NCBI GenBank assembly: GCA_028287505.1
Contig: JAQBPN010000060.1
Span: 32,001 to 96,000 of the forward strand
Direction: 5' to 3'
Origin: Fibrobacterota bacterium
Lineage (GTDB): Bacteria; Fibrobacterota; Fibrobacteria; UBA11236
Length of the DNA: 64,000 nucleotides
Positions 26,301 through 35,035 of the stretch are shown piece by piece. Made by a program: the position numbers and the translations under genes. The notes under the pieces were generated by a model. That model saw only the letters and a program-made list of their open reading frames with translations, had not been told where the DNA came from and did no database searches. How positions within the stretch are numbered: position 1 is the first letter of the stretch; every line of letters starts with the position of its first letter.

Positions 26301-29300
26301 AGCGCGATGCGCATGCCGTCGGGACCCGGGGCCATATTGAGGGAGTCGAGGCCGTGGGTCGCCGTCCAAGCGGACGAGGCGGTATCGGCCGCCAGGGAGA
26401 AGCGCATGCTATCGGCGCCGGAGTAGGTGAAAGCCAGGGCGGGATCGGAATCCCGGGTGCGTCCGGATGCATCGTTGATGGCGATGGATCCCGTAATCGC
26501 GGCCTGGTTGAGGGACGTATCCCTTGCGGACGACGAGGCGGCGCAATAGTTGCCGGAGGAATCGCGCACGAAGGCCGCGAACCAGTAGATCCTGCCGGCC
26601 GTGAGGCCTGTGGCGGTATCGGCGCTGCGCTGGCTGGAAACCTTTTTGAACAGGGTGCCGTCGGCGGTGTCGGCCGGATAGGCCCCATCGCTGCGGACGC
26701 GGATCATCACGGTATCCGCATCCAGGCTGGCGGAACCGGTCCAGCCGAGGGCGGTGCTGGTGGGGCTCAGGGCCGTGGCCGTGAATGCCGACATGTTGGC
26801 GGGCGGGGTCACGTCCGTGGTACGCGCGGTGTCGCGGGCCCCGGCCGCGGCCAGGGCGTAATTCCCGGAAGAGTCCTTGGCGAACGCGGCGAAATTGAAG
26901 ACGGTCTTATCGGCCAGGCCGGTCGCCGTATCGGTCGTCCGGGATTTGGGAACGCTGCGCCACAAGGTTCCGTCGGCGGGGCCGCTTGGATAGACGCCGT
27001 CGGTGCGATAGCGGATCACCACCGAATCCGCGTCCGAGGCAATGGAGGCGGTCCAGGAGACCTGCGCGGAATGGCCGCCCAAAGCCGTGGCCGCCAATCC
27101 CGTTACGTTTTCGGGAACGGATGAATCCGTGAACGTCCAGGCCAGATTGTTGCCGTTGTCGAGGCAGTCGAAGCAGGAACCGGGTTTGTTGGTGGCACTG
27201 GAGAAGGCCAGAGACACGTAGCTGCCGGTCAAGGTTCCCGCCACCGCGAGGGACCATGTGGAAGCGGGGCTGATGACAAGCCGGTTCGCCGCCGAGGTGC
27301 CGTTCAGGACGGCATTGTGCGCGACCGTGATGGTGCGGCCGGCCACGTTGGCCAGGGAAGCCGCGCCTCCGTTGGAGATGCTGAAATCTCCGGCCCCGGA
27401 AATGGAAACGTTCCTGCCGTTGAAATCCAGGACGCCGGCGGTCTGGGTGAAACCCGCTGCGGTAAGATTGTTGGTCGTAATCTGGAGCGTGTCCGCCGCA
27501 TTATGGAAGATGGCCGGATGCAGGACATCTCCGGGTTTCGGGACGAACAGCTGCTTTCCCGAAGGCGCGTCGAAATACAAGGCTCCCGTGCCCGGCGTCA
27601 GGGTTACCAGGTTGCCCAGGTCCACCATCCCGGTCACGTGGACCTGGCTGCTGCCGAAGTCCAGGCTTCCGTAGGGTCCGCCGCCCAGGGTAATCGCGGC
27701 GAAGGTATGCGTTAGCCCGGTGCCCAGGTGGAACATGCCGCCAAGCGGGGACAGGGTCTGCGCGACAAGGTTTCCGCCGATGACGGTCGTGCCGCCGATT
27801 CCCGTTTGCGTGATGCTGGGATGCGGGACTCCGGCCTTGGGTGTGAACGTCTGCGCGGAGCCGCCGGAGAATTTGAGCGTTCCCGTTCCGGCCGCCAGGG
27901 AATCCAACCCGGAAAGATTCAGGTTCGCCGCGGAAAAATCCAAAGTGGACGATCCGAAATCCAGACCGCCTCCCGTCGCCGTGAATCCGGAAATGGCATG
28001 CTGCCTGGAGACGCCCAGGTGAAGGATCCCCGAGGCGATGCCCACCGTCGTCACGGTAAGGTTCGCATTCAGCGTGGTGCCCCCGATCCCGTTTTGCTTG
28101 AGGAAAGGATGAGAGGCGCCGTTCTTGGGCGTGAAGGATTGGGCGCCGGTTCCGGTGAATTCCAGCGTTCCTGAACCTGCCGTTACCCCGCTCAGGGATG
28201 AAAAATCCAGGCCCGTGCCGTCGAATCTCAGGGTGCTGGTCGCGAAATTGAGCGTGCCGCCGGAAGCGATTAGTCCTGAAATGGAATTGGTAAGCACGGA
28301 ACCGAGGCTCAGGGTCCCCGTTCCGCTCAATTGCAAAGTGTCCGCGATGAAGCCGGAGGTGGACACCGTCGTGGTTCCGGTTCCGCTTTGATGGATCCTG
28401 GGATAGATCGCACCGGCCTTGGGCCTGAAGGATTGGGCCGAACTGCCGATGAATTTCAAAGTGCCGGTTCCGGGAGTGAAGTTGGTCACCCCGCTCATGT
28501 TCATGGTCGCGGCGCCCACCGCCAAGGTCGAACTTCCCAGGTCCAATCCGCAGCCCGGGTTGGTGGTAAAGGTTGTGGTAACCGTAACGGTCCTTCCGGA
28601 TCCCAGGTTGAATACGCCGGCAGCCAGGGCGAGGGTTGGGATGGTGGCGTCGGCCCCGGATACCGTGGTGATGCCGGCTCCGCTTTTGGTAATGTTCAAA
28701 TCGCTCGATGAGGCGTCGGGGATGTAGGTCTGCGCCGAGGGGCCGTTGAATGTCAGGGTCTTGCCGGAACCGATGACGGTGATCCCGGTCATATCCACGT
28801 TGCCGGGGACGGTCAGATCCGAGCCGTTGAAATTCAGCGTGACCGGATTGACGGGCGCGGACACGGATGCCACCGTGTGTGTGAACCCGGTTCCCAGATT
28901 CACGGTTCCTGTGTTGATGGTGAGGGCGCCGGCCGTCAACGCGCCACCCGCCAGGGTCAAGGTTCCGTTTCCGTCCTTCCGGATTTGCGGGAAGGTCGAT
29001 CCGGATTTGGGGTAGAAGGTCTGCGCCGTAGCCCCGGTCAGGGCCAAGGTGCCGGTGCCCGCGGTGATGGTTCCCGTGCTCCGGAAATCCGCGTTTCCGG
29101 TCACTTCGAGGGTGTTGGTGGAAAAATTGAAGTTGCTGGAATAGCCGGACATAAGCGTGATGGAGTGGATGGTGGGGGATACGTTCAATACGACGCTGGA
29201 TGCGCCGGCTCCGAAGACCACGTCATCGCTCGTGCCCGGCAATGCATCGGTTCCCCAGTTGGCGGCCGTGCCCCAATTGTTGTCCCCGCCGCCGCCGTCC

Positions 29301-32300
29301 CAGGAAATGCCGAAGGTCCAATTGGTATTGCCGCCGCCGTCGGTGCAATCGGCGCAGCGTCCCGTATTGGGGGAGGCGTTGGAATTCGCCAGCGTCGCCT
29401 TGGTGGCGGTCAAATCGCCGGTCACGGTCACGGTCCAGACGGTACCGGAATTCAGGTTTATCCGGTTGGCGGAGGAGGCGCCGCTGAAAGATGCATTGCC
29501 GGCCACGGTCAGGGTTTGGCCGCCGAGGTTGGCGAAGGAGGACGGCGTCCCGTTGGAAACCGTGAAATCGCCGGCGTTGGTGACGGTGATATTCCTGCCG
29601 TTCAAGTCCAGGGCTCCCGCGGATTGGGCGAAGCCTTGGCAGGAGAGATCGAAGTTGGCCAATTGCAGGGTTCCCGCGGCGCCATGAATGATGGCCGGAA
29701 GGTCGTATCCGGATTTTGGGATCAGGATCTGGGTAACGGAGGCGGCGTCGAAGGACAAGGTTCCCGTGGCCGGAGTCACCGCCGCCATGCCCGCGAAGTT
29801 CGCATCTCCGGTCAGAACATGCAGAACGCTGGAGTTGAAAACCAGGGTGCCTCCCGAAGAGGCGATGGATGAGACCGAATGGGAATGGGACGCGCCCAGG
29901 TTCAGGGTTCCCCCGTTCAGGACCAGTCCCGCGGCCGAAACATCCCCAGCCAGGGTGGTGGTACCGCTGGTCTGCTTCAAAGCGGGGTGGGCCGCGGAAG
30001 CCTTGGGCGTGAAGGTCATGGTGGAAGCGGCGGCGAATTCCAGGGTTCCGGTGCCGGGAGTCAAGGTGGAGAGCAGGTGGAAGTCCACCGCGGCCGCGCC
30101 CACGGTCAGTGTCGCGGAGCCGAAATCAAGTCCGCCGCCGGTGATGGAAACGGTGTTGGCAACGCTATGGCTGCCGGAAACCAGACCCAGGATTCCGGAG
30201 GCGATGGTCAGCGAGGGGGTGCTCATATCGTATGAGCTAATCGCCGTGCCGCCAATCCCGTTCTGCTTGATGCCGGGACAGTTGTTGCCGCTCTTGGGCG
30301 TAAAGGCTTGCGATGATGTTCCCGTGAACTCCAGCTTACCCGTACCCGGGTTCAAGGTACCCACCCCGTTCAGATTCAGGGACGAGCCGGCGAACTGCAA
30401 GGTGGAGGATCCGAAATCCAAGGTCGGCGCGCTGGCAAAGGTAAGCGTGGATCCCACCACGTTGGTGAGGGAAGCGCCCAGGTTCAAGCTTCCGTAGGCA
30501 AGCGACAGGTTCGCGGTGTTGAATCCGTTGCCGGTCGCGGTCCAGGCGCCGCCGCTTCCGGTTATGGAAAGGGCGTTCAGATGGGAGGCGATGTTGATGC
30601 TCTTGCCCGTCGTGCCGCCGTTCAAAGTGACCGTGCCGGCCGCGGGAGTGAAGGTGCCGCCCGTCTGGACGAAGTTTCCCGTAACCGTAAAAGTCTTTCC
30701 CGTGGTCGGCGCGGAAAGGAATCCGGATGTCATGCTGAAGTCGGAACTGACGGCTATGTTCCCGTTCGTGGCCGTCAGCGTTCCCCCGTTGACCGTCAAT
30801 GCGTCCGTGGAGAGGCTGACGCCGTAGGAGTCGATGTCCAGGGTGCCGTTGGAAATCGTTGTGGTACTTGCAACCGTGAGGTTCTGGTGGACGGTCCAGG
30901 TTCCGCCGTTTCCGTTGACAACCAAGTCGGACATGGGTCCGGTGAAATCGAGGTGCTTTCCCGCCACCGTTCCATTCAGGATCACGGTTCCGATATTGCC
31001 GCTCAGGGTGGCGCCTCCTCCGATGGTCATGCTTCCCGCCAGAGTGAGGGATGCTCCGGGCGCGGGCAGGCTGACGGTTCCCCCGGGAATATTGATGTTT
31101 CCCGAAACATGCATGGACCCGGAGTTGGCATTCAAGAAGCCGTTGGTCATGCCCACATTCCCTGTGACGGTAAGGGTGGAGGAATAATTGTGGATGTCGA
31201 ATGTGCCATCCGTAATGTTCAGATCATTCGTGGTGACATCGGCGGTCAGGTAGGTGATTCCCGCTCCGCTCTGGAGGATGCCGGGGTGGGTTGCGCCGGA
31301 CTTGGGAGTGAAATTCACGGTGGAGATATTGGTGAATTCCAGGGTTCCGGTACCCGCGATCAAGTTCGCCAGGGAACTGAAATCCACGGTAGGCAACTCG
31401 ACCCGCAAGGTGGAAGACCCGAAATCCAAAGTGCCGCCCGAAAGGGTCAAGGTTGAAGCAACGCTATGGGTCAAGCCGGTACCCAGATTCAAAGTGCCCG
31501 CGGAAAGCGTGAGATCGATCAGGCTCAGGGAATTGGAGCCGGAGAAGGTCCAGGTGCCGGCGCCCAGCTTGGTCAGAATGCCGCCGCCCAAGGTGCTCGC
31601 GAAAAAGCCGCCTTGGGCTCCGCCCAGGGTCAGTGCATAGGCGCCCGTGATGTTGCCGCCATAGCTGATATTGATGGTTCCCGATTGCCCGACGATGCTG
31701 CTGGCGCTTCCCAGGGTGATCATGCCCGCGAAGACCGCTCCGGTGGCATTGCTGTTGACGAGGGCGCCGGCGGAGGAAACGCCCGTCCCATTCAGGGTCA
31801 GCGCTTCAGCGCCGGAATAATTGATGCCGTTCAGATCCAGGGCCGCCCCCGAAGCGATCACGGTCCCCGAACCGGTGCCGCCCAGGGCGGAAGTCGAACC
31901 GAGCTTCAAGGTTCCCGCGCTGATGGTGGTCTGGCCGCCATAGTTGTTGTTGCCGGAGAGAGTGAAGATTCCCGTTCCCGTTTTGGTAAGGGCGACGGTG
32001 GCGGCGGCATTCTGGATCACTCCCGAAAAGGTGGTCGTCCCATTGTTTCCGCCGCTCGTCAGGGTAAAGGTGCCCGAGCCGGAGTTGTTCCCCACGGTCC
32101 CCGATCCCGCCAGGGAACCGATGGTTTCGCTGAAGCCGTTCATGTCCAGGTTGCCGTTTACGGTGACGGCGCCCGCGTCGGGAAGCGCGCCTGCCGCGCC
32201 CAGTCTCAAGGTTCCCGCGCTCACCGTGGTCGGGCCCGAGTAGGTGTTGGCGCCGGAAAGAGTCTGGACGCCGGCGCCTACCTTGGTCAGGGCGATGGTC

Positions 32301-34621
32301 TGGGAGGTATTCTGGATGATGCCGGAAAAGGAACTGTTGGCATCGTTGACGCCCGTGGTCAGGGTGAAGGTTCCCGAACCGGCGTTGTTGTCGATGATTC
32401 CCGATCCAGAGATCGACCCGACGGTTTCGTTGAAGCCGTTCAGGTCCAGGTTGCCGTTGACCACCAAGGCGCTCGAATCCGGGATGGCCCCCGCCGCGCC
32501 CAGTTTCAGGATGCCGGCATTGATCACGGTCGAGCCCCAATAGAAATTGTTGGTGCCGAGGGTCAGCGTGTTGCCGCCGTTCTTGACCACGCTTCCGGTG
32601 GCGTCGGATCCGGAAATCTGGCCGCTGAAGGTGATATTGTCCGAGCGGTTGAAAATGAGGCTTCCATTGCCTCCGCCTACGATGGCCACCGTCCCCACGA
32701 TAGAGCCGGTGACGCCTCCGTTTCCGATTTCCAGCGCGCCGCCGGTAATCATGGTGGAGCCGGTGTAGGTATTGGCGCCGGTCAGGGTCTCGATGCCGGC
32801 GTTGACCTTCATCACCTGGCCGGCTCCGCTGATGACGCCGGAATAGGTCTGGTTATCGTTCCTGGCGAACCGCACGGCCGCGCCGGAGGCGACCACGCAA
32901 TTGCCCGGCAGAACGCCCGAGGCGGCGTTGTTGCCGATGGACAGGACGCCGCCGTTCACCGTGGTCAGGCCGGAGTAGGTATTGTTGCCGGTCAAAAGGA
33001 AATAGGCATTTCCCATCTTGGTCAATGCCAGCGGCTGCGCCGTATTCCTGATGACGCCGGTGAAGAAGGTCTGGATGTTGATCCCCCCGGTCGTCAAGGT
33101 GGAAGCCGTGGTTCCCGAATTGTTGTCGACGAATCCGCCGCCGGCCAAGGTGCCCATGGTCTCGTCGAAGCCGTTCATTTCCAGGGTTCCGTCCACCGTC
33201 ACCGCGCAGCCATCGGGAATCACGCCGGCATTGCCGAGTTTCAACACGCCGGAGGTTATCGTCAGAGTGCCGCCGAAGGTATTCGTCCCCGACAGGGTGA
33301 GGGTTCCTGCCCCGCCTTTGAAGACGGAAACGGTTCCGGAAGTGTTCTGGATGATCCCCGAGAAGGTGCTGTTCGAGTTGTCCCCTCCCAAGGTCAGGGT
33401 ATAGCTTCCCGCTCCGGCGGAATTATCGACGGTTCCCGATCCCACCAGGGATCCGATGGTCTCGTTGAAGCCGTTCAGGTCCAGGGTTCCATTCGCGGTG
33501 ACGGCGCACAAATCGGAGATCACCCCGGATGCGCCGAGCTTCAGGGTTCCCGCGCTGATGATCACGCCGGCATTCGAAGTGTTCGCTCCCGAAAGGGTCC
33601 AGGCTCCCGAATTCACCTTGGTCAGGGTGCCCGTACCTCCCCAGATACTGGCCAGGGTTCCGCCGGCCGATCCGCCCAAGGTCAGGCCGTTGGCGGCGCC
33701 GGAAATGTTTCCCGTATTCGCGAGAGTGATGGAACCGGATTGACCGATGATGCTGGAGGCGCTTCCCAGGGTGAGGCTGCCCGCCCATACGGCAGTCGTC
33801 GCGCTGCTGTTGACGAGGGCGCCGGTGCTTCCCGGGCCCGCGCCGTTGATGGTGAGCGCTTCGGAGGCGGAATAGTTCAACCCGTTCAAATCCATGGCCG
33901 CCCCGGTGGAGACGGTGGTTCCCGCGGCCGTGGTGCCCAAGGCCGAGGGGTTGCCCAAGCCCAGGATTCCGGCGCTTACGGACACCGCGCCCGAAAAAGT
34001 GTTGCTTCCGTTGAGGAACAGGACGCCGTTTCCCGACTTGGTGATGCTTCCGGTTCCGCTGATCACCCCGTTCAACTGGGTGTTTCCCGCGCTGTTCACC
34101 GTAAGGGCCAAACTGCCGGGCGAAATCGTCCCGCCCAAGGTCAGCGCTCCGCCGACCACCGTATTGATGTTGGGCGGCGAGGTGATGAAGGTGATCGGCA
34201 GGCCGATCGACATGGTGCCGCTGGTCACGTTGCAGTTGATGGCCTCGGCGCCGCCGCTCAGGTTGATGGCATTTCCCGAGATCGAGAATGGGCCCGCGCT
34301 CCCGGTGAAGGTTATCGCCGCGAAGTTCGATCCTGGGGTGAGATCATTGACGGGAGTCAACCGGGTAAAGCCCGTGAATACCAGGGTGTCGGTCGATATC
34401 GGGCCGGTGCCGCCCCAATTCCCGGGCGAGGACCAAAGATCGTTCGGGCCCCCGCCGGTCCAGGTTCTGGCGCCGCCGGAAGCCAATCCGGCCAGCAGTA
34501 ACGTCAATGTTACCATGGGCGGGAGCAGGCCGGGAAACGAACGGAATCCCCGCGCCAGGCGGGCCGTCCCGCGCCCGTGGGGCGAGGCTCGGGATTCCGA
34601 TTTCCAGTTCGATTCCATCAT
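23390..34621 (-). CDS. Giant surface protein: autotransporter-type beta repeats, FN3/Ig domains and a type IX-like sorting domain
   Basis: 3743 residues from ATG 34621, chosen for TTTAGGA five bases upstream (the next codon is also ATG). A long signal peptide ends near residue 51. Residues ~60-1040 contain many autotransporter-associated beta-strand repeats (GANTYSGPTTVSAGTLRLG, VNGNLDLNGFNETVGSLSG). Residues ~1040-2440 hold a second repeat type (GTGTLEFTG..QSFTPKSG..HPGIKQ and GGTLDFGSSTL). Two modules with paired cysteines (CADC, CFDC) followed by NxWTF punctuate them. Then come two FN3 domains (~2500-2740) with DTATGL and KDSSGNY, Ig and cadherin-like domains (VNDAPV motifs) to ~3210, and a C-terminal ~95-residue FlgD-like sorting domain (FSISQNFPNPVTSQTAFRF... 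GAYVYRLEIPG). There is no C-terminal type V barrel. An adhesin or biofilm role is inferred. Confidence 0.88.
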   Translation of the reverse strand: MMESNWKSESRASPHGRGTARLARGFRSFPGLLPPMVTLTLLLAGLASGGARTWTGGGPNDLWSSPGNWGGTGPISTDTLVFTGFTRLTPVNDLTPGSNFAAITFTGSAGPFSISGNAINLSGGAEAINCNVTSGTMSIGLPITFITSPPNINTVVGGALTLGGTISPGSLALTVNSAGNTQLNGVISGTGSITKSGNGVLFLNGSNTFSGAVSVSAGILGLGNPSALGTTAAGTTVSTGAAMDLNGLNYSASEALTINGAGPGSTGALVNSSATTAVWAGSLTLGSASSIIGQSGSITLANTGNISGAANGLTLGGSAGGTLASIWGGTGTLTKVNSGAWTLSGANTSNAGVIISAGTLKLGASGVISDLCAVTANGTLDLNGFNETIGSLVGSGTVDNSAGAGSYTLTLGGDNSNSTFSGIIQNTSGTVSVFKGGAGTLTLSGTNTFGGTLTITSGVLKLGNAGVIPDGCAVTVDGTLEMNGFDETMGTLAGGGFVDNNSGTTASTLTTGGINIQTFFTGVIRNTAQPLALTKMGNAYFLLTGNNTYSGLTTVNGGVLSIGNNAASGVLPGNCVVASGAAVRFARNDNQTYSGVISGAGQVMKVNAGIETLTGANTYTGSTMITGGALEIGNGGVTGSIVGTVAIVGGGNGSLIFNRSDNITFSGQISGSDATGSVVKNGGNTLTLGTNNFYWGSTVINAGILKLGAAGAIPDSSALVVNGNLDLNGFNETVGSISGSGIIDNNAGSGTFTLTTGVNDANSSFSGIIQNTSQTIALTKVGAGVQTLSGANTYSGPTTVSAGTLRLGAAGALPDAGAVTVNGNLDMNGFSETIGSLAGSGTVGNNSGSGTFTLTSGGNNGTTTFSGVIQNAAATVALTKTGTGIFTLSGNNNYGGQTTISAGTLKLGSTSALGGTGSGTVIASGAALDLNGINYSGAEALTLNGTGVSSAGALVNSNATGAVFAGMITLGSASSIVGQSGTINISYGGNITGAYALTLGGAQGGFFASTLGGGILTKLGAGTWTFSGSNSLSLIDLTLSAGTLNLGTGLTHSVASTLTLSGGTLDFGSSTLRVELPTVDFSSLANLIAGTGTLEFTNISTVNFTPKSGATHPGILQSGAGITYLTADVTTNDLNITDGTFDIHNYSSTLTVTGNVGMTNGFLNANSGSMHVSGNINIPGGTVSLPAPGASLTLAGSMTIGGGATLSGNIGTVILNGTVAGKHLDFTGPMSDLVVNGNGGTWTVHQNLTVASTTTISNGTLDIDSYGVSLSTDALTVNGGTLTATNGNIAVSSDFSMTSGFLSAPTTGKTFTVTGNFVQTGGTFTPAAGTVTLNGGTTGKSINIASHLNALSITGSGGAWTATGNGFNTANLSLAYGSLNLGASLTNVVGSTLTFASAPTLDFGSSTLQFAGSSLNLNGVGTLNPGTGKLEFTGTSSQAFTPKSGNNCPGIKQNGIGGTAISSYDMSTPSLTIASGILGLVSGSHSVANTVSITGGGLDFGSATLTVGAAAVDFHLLSTLTPGTGTLEFAAASTMTFTPKASAAHPALKQTSGTTTLAGDVSAAGLVLNGGTLNLGASHSHSVSSIASSGGTLVFNSSVLHVLTGDANFAGMAAVTPATGTLSFDAASVTQILIPKSGYDLPAIIHGAAGTLQLANFDLSCQGFAQSAGALDLNGRNITVTNAGDFTVSNGTPSSFANLGGQTLTVAGNASFSGASSANRINLNSGTVWTVTVTGDLTATKATLANSNASPNTGRCADCTDGGGNTNWTFGISWDGGGGDNNWGTAANWGTDALPGTSDDVVFGAGASSVVLNVSPTIHSITLMSGYSSNFNFSTNTLEVTGNADFRSTGTITAGTGTLALTGATAQTFYPKSGSTFPQIRKDGNGTLTLAGGALTAGALTINTGTVNLGTGFTHTVASVSAPVNPVTLNFNGSDLTVPGNVDMTGITVIGSGKTLTFNGPSAQTYIPDASSSDLNITKSGAGITTVSGADATIPTLALAAGVFNLGSGRTVTVTTTFTTNPGCGLDLGSSTLAVGAATMNMSGVTNFTPGTGTLKFIGSSAQSFRPKAGAIYPRIHQSGTGTTTVSTSGFIADTLQLSGTGTLSLGSVLTNSISGLIASGGTLNFATSTLRFDGTGLDFSSLSGVTAGSGTLEFTGTGAQSFTPKNGASHPFLKQNGIGGTTLNANLTVTTVGIASGILHLGVSRQHAISGFTATGGGLDFGSSTLDFSAANLNLSGLDSLAAGTGTLKFSGGSAQTFTPKAGVPHPSITQTGIGGTTVIGGNLVAQTLSPLGGMFHLGTGLTHTFAAITLGGGPYGSLDFGSSQVHVTGMVDLGNLVTLTPGTGALYFDAPSGKQLFVPKPGDVLHPAIFHNAADTLQITTNNLTAAGFTQTAGVLDFNGRNVSISGAGDFSISNGGAASLANVAGRTITVAHNAVLNGTSAANRLVISPASTWSLAVAGTLTGSYVSLAFSSATNKPGSCFDCLDNGNNLAWTFTDSSVPENVTGLAATALGGHSAQVSWTASIASDADSVVIRYRTDGVYPSGPADGTLWRSVPKSRTTDTATGLADKTVFNFAAFAKDSSGNYALAAAGARDTARTTDVTPPANMSAFTATALSPTSTALGWTGSASLDADTVMIRVRSDGAYPADTADGTLFKKVSSQRSADTATGLTAGRIYWFAAFVRDSSGNYCAASSSARDTSLNQAAITGSIAINDASGRTRDSDPALAFTYSGADSMRFSLAADTASSAWTATHGLDSLNMAPGPDGMRIALAQFKNTFGTRSPWYRDTTQLDRTGPVTTLSLMPDQSWRNWPGAVTGRSLDAIAGTDTVFVVRRRDSDGAYFNGSGWTTVSDTARIRADSTFSVPMPASAMANGSYVFTAIARDRIGNVSAPLSVHVNYLENRAPVAAVSTIADSALQNASVAWTLDIGDPDADDSVLTVTTTIPAWLSVSERADSAQGGYGAHRIYTLTGTPGQADVGTGTLTVQARDLGGKTVIFSKTFTVIDVNDAPVFASGQDSMTINEDSTSRFTPRYADADSKDSHAFAFLQAPAWASILDSTLVFRPGSRDVGPAPIRLTVSDGKSLDTLDFTVTVANVNDAPVAFPSANWQSPAHWKEDVAESFSVVVVDMDPGDPIVLATSLPAWLTYSVSVDPENAFNRFFKFAATPAQKDTGSYSFKLRFQDAVGAFSELPLAAKVASVNDTPTAVVKSRQTQAGAARIAFDVVDQDGGAASTRFHYRLIGPAGDTVRRGICATTVLDLHPLADGDYRLAVAAEDEGGLRQSGYTLSTLNISGATVLALDSARWNMIGYPGRALAAGSLGAGAGITSWDESSEDGAPLGRYASGHSADSLVRGKGYWVRVPKPVTVKAGLAELLDRPFVLKLTHSKQGWNQVGNPFPYFVDLSVSGLQFWEWDAAGRDLVNARGILKPWGAYWVQVARDTSLTVKDEPYFPNAAAPLAKGASAPAPEFRHAGDWTLQMALQAGPYQDRANFLGIRNVTGAASARVDDTAGSGASSSGLVSDAPKFGDYIALHFEKPGESAGDSLTHGYSDDFRDCLGEDEEWWDFSVENSGSGLDKANLTVPGLQALEAAGLHAFLVRKGEVMPVSAEGPAVLPMDEASTHYALVVTPHPDFAERLHGSFSISQNFPNPVTSQTAFRFFLPQTWDAQGKREAKTYRLRLNVYDFSGRLAARVADAGFKPGSHTLIWKPQAKGGGSLAKGAYVYRLEIPGFAKSLKMLVK
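27300..31480 (-). repeat. Second repeat family inside the giant protein gene
   Basis: The DNA encodes roughly a dozen and a half degenerate copies of a ~75-95-residue unit. Each contains GTGTLEFTG or GTGTLKFSG, then FTPKSG or YPKSG, HP.IKQ or P.I.Q, and LDFGSSTL. Copies vary in length and order. The boundaries are approximate. Confidence 0.7.
31500..34330 (-). repeat. Autotransporter-associated beta-strand repeats in the giant protein gene
   Basis: At least ten copies of a ~70-90-residue unit with the pattern SGxNTYxGxTTIxxGxLxLG, then a variable piece and DLNGFNETIGSLxGSGxVDNxxG. Some pairs of copies remain nearly identical at the DNA level, for example the copies around 32040-32230 and 32300-32520, which suggests recent duplication or gene conversion. 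Confidence 0.75.
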
Positions 34622-34679
34622 CCATTTCCTAAAAAAACCGCCGGGGCCAAACGGCTCGGACGCATTTGCGGGCCTGTCC

Positions 34680-34709
34680 ATTGTATCGGTAGGCGGCGGG
34701 AATCCCCAA
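34680..34709 (-). promoter_or_regulatory. Putative promoter of the giant surface-protein gene
   Basis: On the minus strand TTGGGG (34704-34709), 18 bases, then TACAAT (34680-34685). This gives a leader of about 50 nt before ATG 34621. The perfect 10-bp palindrome CAAAGCTTTG (34707-34716) overlaps the -35 box and could be an operator. Confidence 0.5.
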
Positions 34710-34914
34710 AGCTTTGAAACGGGCCGGCCGCGGATTGGGCATCGGCGTGTGACGGGACGCACGTGAAAAAACTGGACAAGTCCCGACGCCGCTCCGTACG
34801 ATTGCCGTTGAGCCCCTTTGGACGGGGGGACCGCCTCCGGATTGGACTTGGACGATCACCGTTTTCAACGCGGAATCAACATTAATTTCCCCGCCATCTT
34901 CCCAACGGACCCAT

Positions 34915-34945
34915 TTGGGGGGAGGGGGGGCTAAAATTATATCTT
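34915..34945 (+). promoter_or_regulatory. Putative promoter of the glycosidase-like gene
   Basis: TTGGGG (34915-34920) with TATATC/TATCTT starting at 34938-34940. It is divergent from the promoter of the giant protein gene. The same TATCTTCCC string is found before glgX at 6729. Confidence 0.4.
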
Positions 34946-35035
34946 CCCCTTAGCGACGCTCCCGGAGAGGGGACGCGGATTCGCCTGCGTGCGGGGAGGT
35001 TCAAGATTTTCAAATGGCTGCCTTGGAAGTATATC

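Noticed and set aside
24767-27124. 785-codon plus-strand open frame opposite the giant protein's FN3/Ig region
   Set aside because: Antisense shadow; no start signal and no recognisable domain.
31466-34501. 1011-codon plus-strand open frame opposite the giant protein gene
   Set aside because: It is the shadow of the repeat-rich coding strand; the translation is Gly/Arg/Ala-rich without any domain, while the minus frame shows clear repeats, a signal peptide and a sorting domain.
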